Shown: positions 6,148 to 6,864 of the stretch, one piece after another
Numbering within the stretch: the first letter of the stretch is position 1
Layout: each line of letters starts with the position of its first letter
From: a bacterium
GTDB lineage: Bacteria > Patescibacteria > Paceibacteria > UBA6257 > Brennerbacteraceae
DNA length: 6,864 nt
Assembly: GCA_021813305.1 (NCBI GenBank)
Contig: JAKALE010000020.1
Coordinates: forward strand, 1-6,864
Direction: 5' to 3'
The notes under the pieces: generated by a model
Told to the model about the DNA's origin: nothing
Seen by the model: only the letters and a program-made list of their open reading frames with translations
Databases searched by the model: none
Program-made: the position numbers and the translations under genes

Positions 6148-6864
6148 ATGAAGAAATCATTCGTTTTCGTGCTTTTATGCATGGGCATTTTTGTCCGCTC
6201 TGCGCATGCCGGCGTCGTTACGCCGCAAAGCGTGCTGCAAGGCGATACGGTGCGGGTAACTATGAACGAGGCCGCAAAACCCGGTGATATCGTTTCGGCG
6301 GTATTCGAGGGAAAGACGGTTCCGGTATTTTCGTACGAGGGAACCGTGACGGCGCTGATCGGCATCGCGCTGAATCAAAAGCCGGGAAGCTATGGATTTG
6401 CGTATACGCTGTCCAACGGCGACATGGTCGGCAAACTGATTCGCGTCCAGGCGCGCGAAAAACCGCAGGAACAGCTTGGTATTCCGCAAAAGCTGGGCGG
6501 CAATACGCCGCAAGCGCAACAGGCGGTCGTCAATTACCTGGCATCCGAGAACGACATCATCGCGAAACTTCAAAGCGGGTCGAAGGCCTTTTGGGCTCTT
6601 CCGTTTCGGTATCCGGTTCAGGATCCGCACATCACGGATTCGTACGGGTTTGAACGCCAAACAGGATCATATGTGATCGCGCATAAGGGGACCGACTTTC
6701 GCGCCCCGGTCGGCACGCCTGTTTTTGCCATGAACCGCGGCATTGTGCGTCTTGCGCGCAGTTTCAAGATTTACGGAAATATCGTGGTGATCGACCACGG
6801 ACTCGGGGTTATGTCGCTCTATCTTCATCTGTCGAAAATTCAAGTGAACGCCGGAGAGATGGTC
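6148..6864 (+). CDS. Secreted M23 family metallopeptidase, C-terminus cut off by the window edge
   Basis: A zinc endopeptidase of the lysostaphin/LytM type, expected to cut peptidoglycan cross-links outside the membrane. The 239 visible residues start with a signal peptide (MKKSFVFVLLCMGIFVRSAHA, likely cut after residue 21). A β-rich N-terminal domain follows (about 26-102, with LQGDTVRV and GIALNQKPGSYGF) that resembles the Peptidase_M23_N type, then a linker. The catalytic domain begins at about 152: HKGTDF supplies zinc ligands His179 and Asp183, then APVGTPVFA, YGNIVVIDHG and YLHLS with catalytic His227. The final HxH motif should lie just past the right edge. The gene has its own TATAAT overlapping the previous stop, so it can be transcribed independently of the bPH2 genes. 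Confidence 0.93.
   Translation, partial: MKKSFVFVLLCMGIFVRSAHAGVVTPQSVLQGDTVRVTMNEAAKPGDIVSAVFEGKTVPVFSYEGTVTALIGIALNQKPGSYGFAYTLSNGDMVGKLIRVQAREKPQEQLGIPQKLGGNTPQAQQAVVNYLASENDIIAKLQSGSKAFWALPFRYPVQDPHITDSYGFERQTGSYVIAHKGTDFRAPVGTPVFAMNRGIVRLARSFKIYGNIVVIDHGLGVMSLYLHLSKIQVNAGEMV

Noticed and set aside
1..6864. A search by eye for CRISPR repeats, transposon ends, tRNA genes and toxin-antitoxin pairs
   Set aside because: No spaced repeats, terminal inverted repeats, tRNA-like cloverleaf ends or toxin-antitoxin gene pairs were seen; the window is ordinary housekeeping and envelope genes.

Overview
The window is a compact stretch of bacterial chromosome with eleven protein genes, intergenic gaps of 6 to 67 bases, and roughly half G+C by eye. 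The genetic code is standard: TGA ends tgt, and tryptophans are TGG. The gene content points to a Patescibacteria (Candidate Phyla Radiation, CPR) genome. Signs are a Tgt of the 'PDATR' N-terminal type, an M23 peptidase with a β-rich N-terminal domain, a CtpA-type S41 protease, small bPH2 membrane proteins and a ribosomal protein bL27 that sits without rplU. This placement is an inference from gene style, not from a marker phylogeny. I saw no mobile element, CRISPR array, tRNA or rRNA.

Layout. (1) Positions 1-812, minus strand: an unrecognised basic 147-aa protein overlaps, by 8 bases, the start of peptide deformylase (def), which runs off the left edge. (2) A 37-bp divergent promoter region (813-849). 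(3) Positions 850-4339, plus strand: thpR (RNA 2',3'-cyclic phosphodiesterase), tgt (tRNA-guanine transglycosylase), an S41 C-terminal processing peptidase and rplI (bL9). (4) A perfect 15-bp-stem terminator at 4354-4387 that should work in both directions, between rplI and the convergent rpmA (bL27, minus strand, 4406-4678). (5) A 55-bp divergent promoter region, then, on the plus strand, a small single-pass membrane protein, two adjacent bPH2-domain membrane proteins and a secreted M23 peptidase cut by the right edge.

The genes fall into two themes. One is RNA and translation (def, thpR, tgt, rplI, rpmA). The other is cell-envelope maintenance and proteolysis (S41 peptidase, bPH2 pair, M23 peptidase). 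Nothing here forms an obvious new defence or biosynthetic system.

The most notable signal is at the gene starts. None of the eleven has a recognisable Shine-Dalgarno sequence. Five, perhaps six, instead have a -10 hexamer (TATAAT, TACAAT, TACATT, TATACT, and weaker CATTAT) that ends only 5 to 8 bases before the start codon. That spacing puts the expected transcription start at or next to the ATG, so these mRNAs should be leaderless or nearly so. This also settles start codons, notably for thpR (850) and the basic protein (812). The second notable signal is a short repeat inside the unrecognised protein (SAMLHAV...AKQE, twice).
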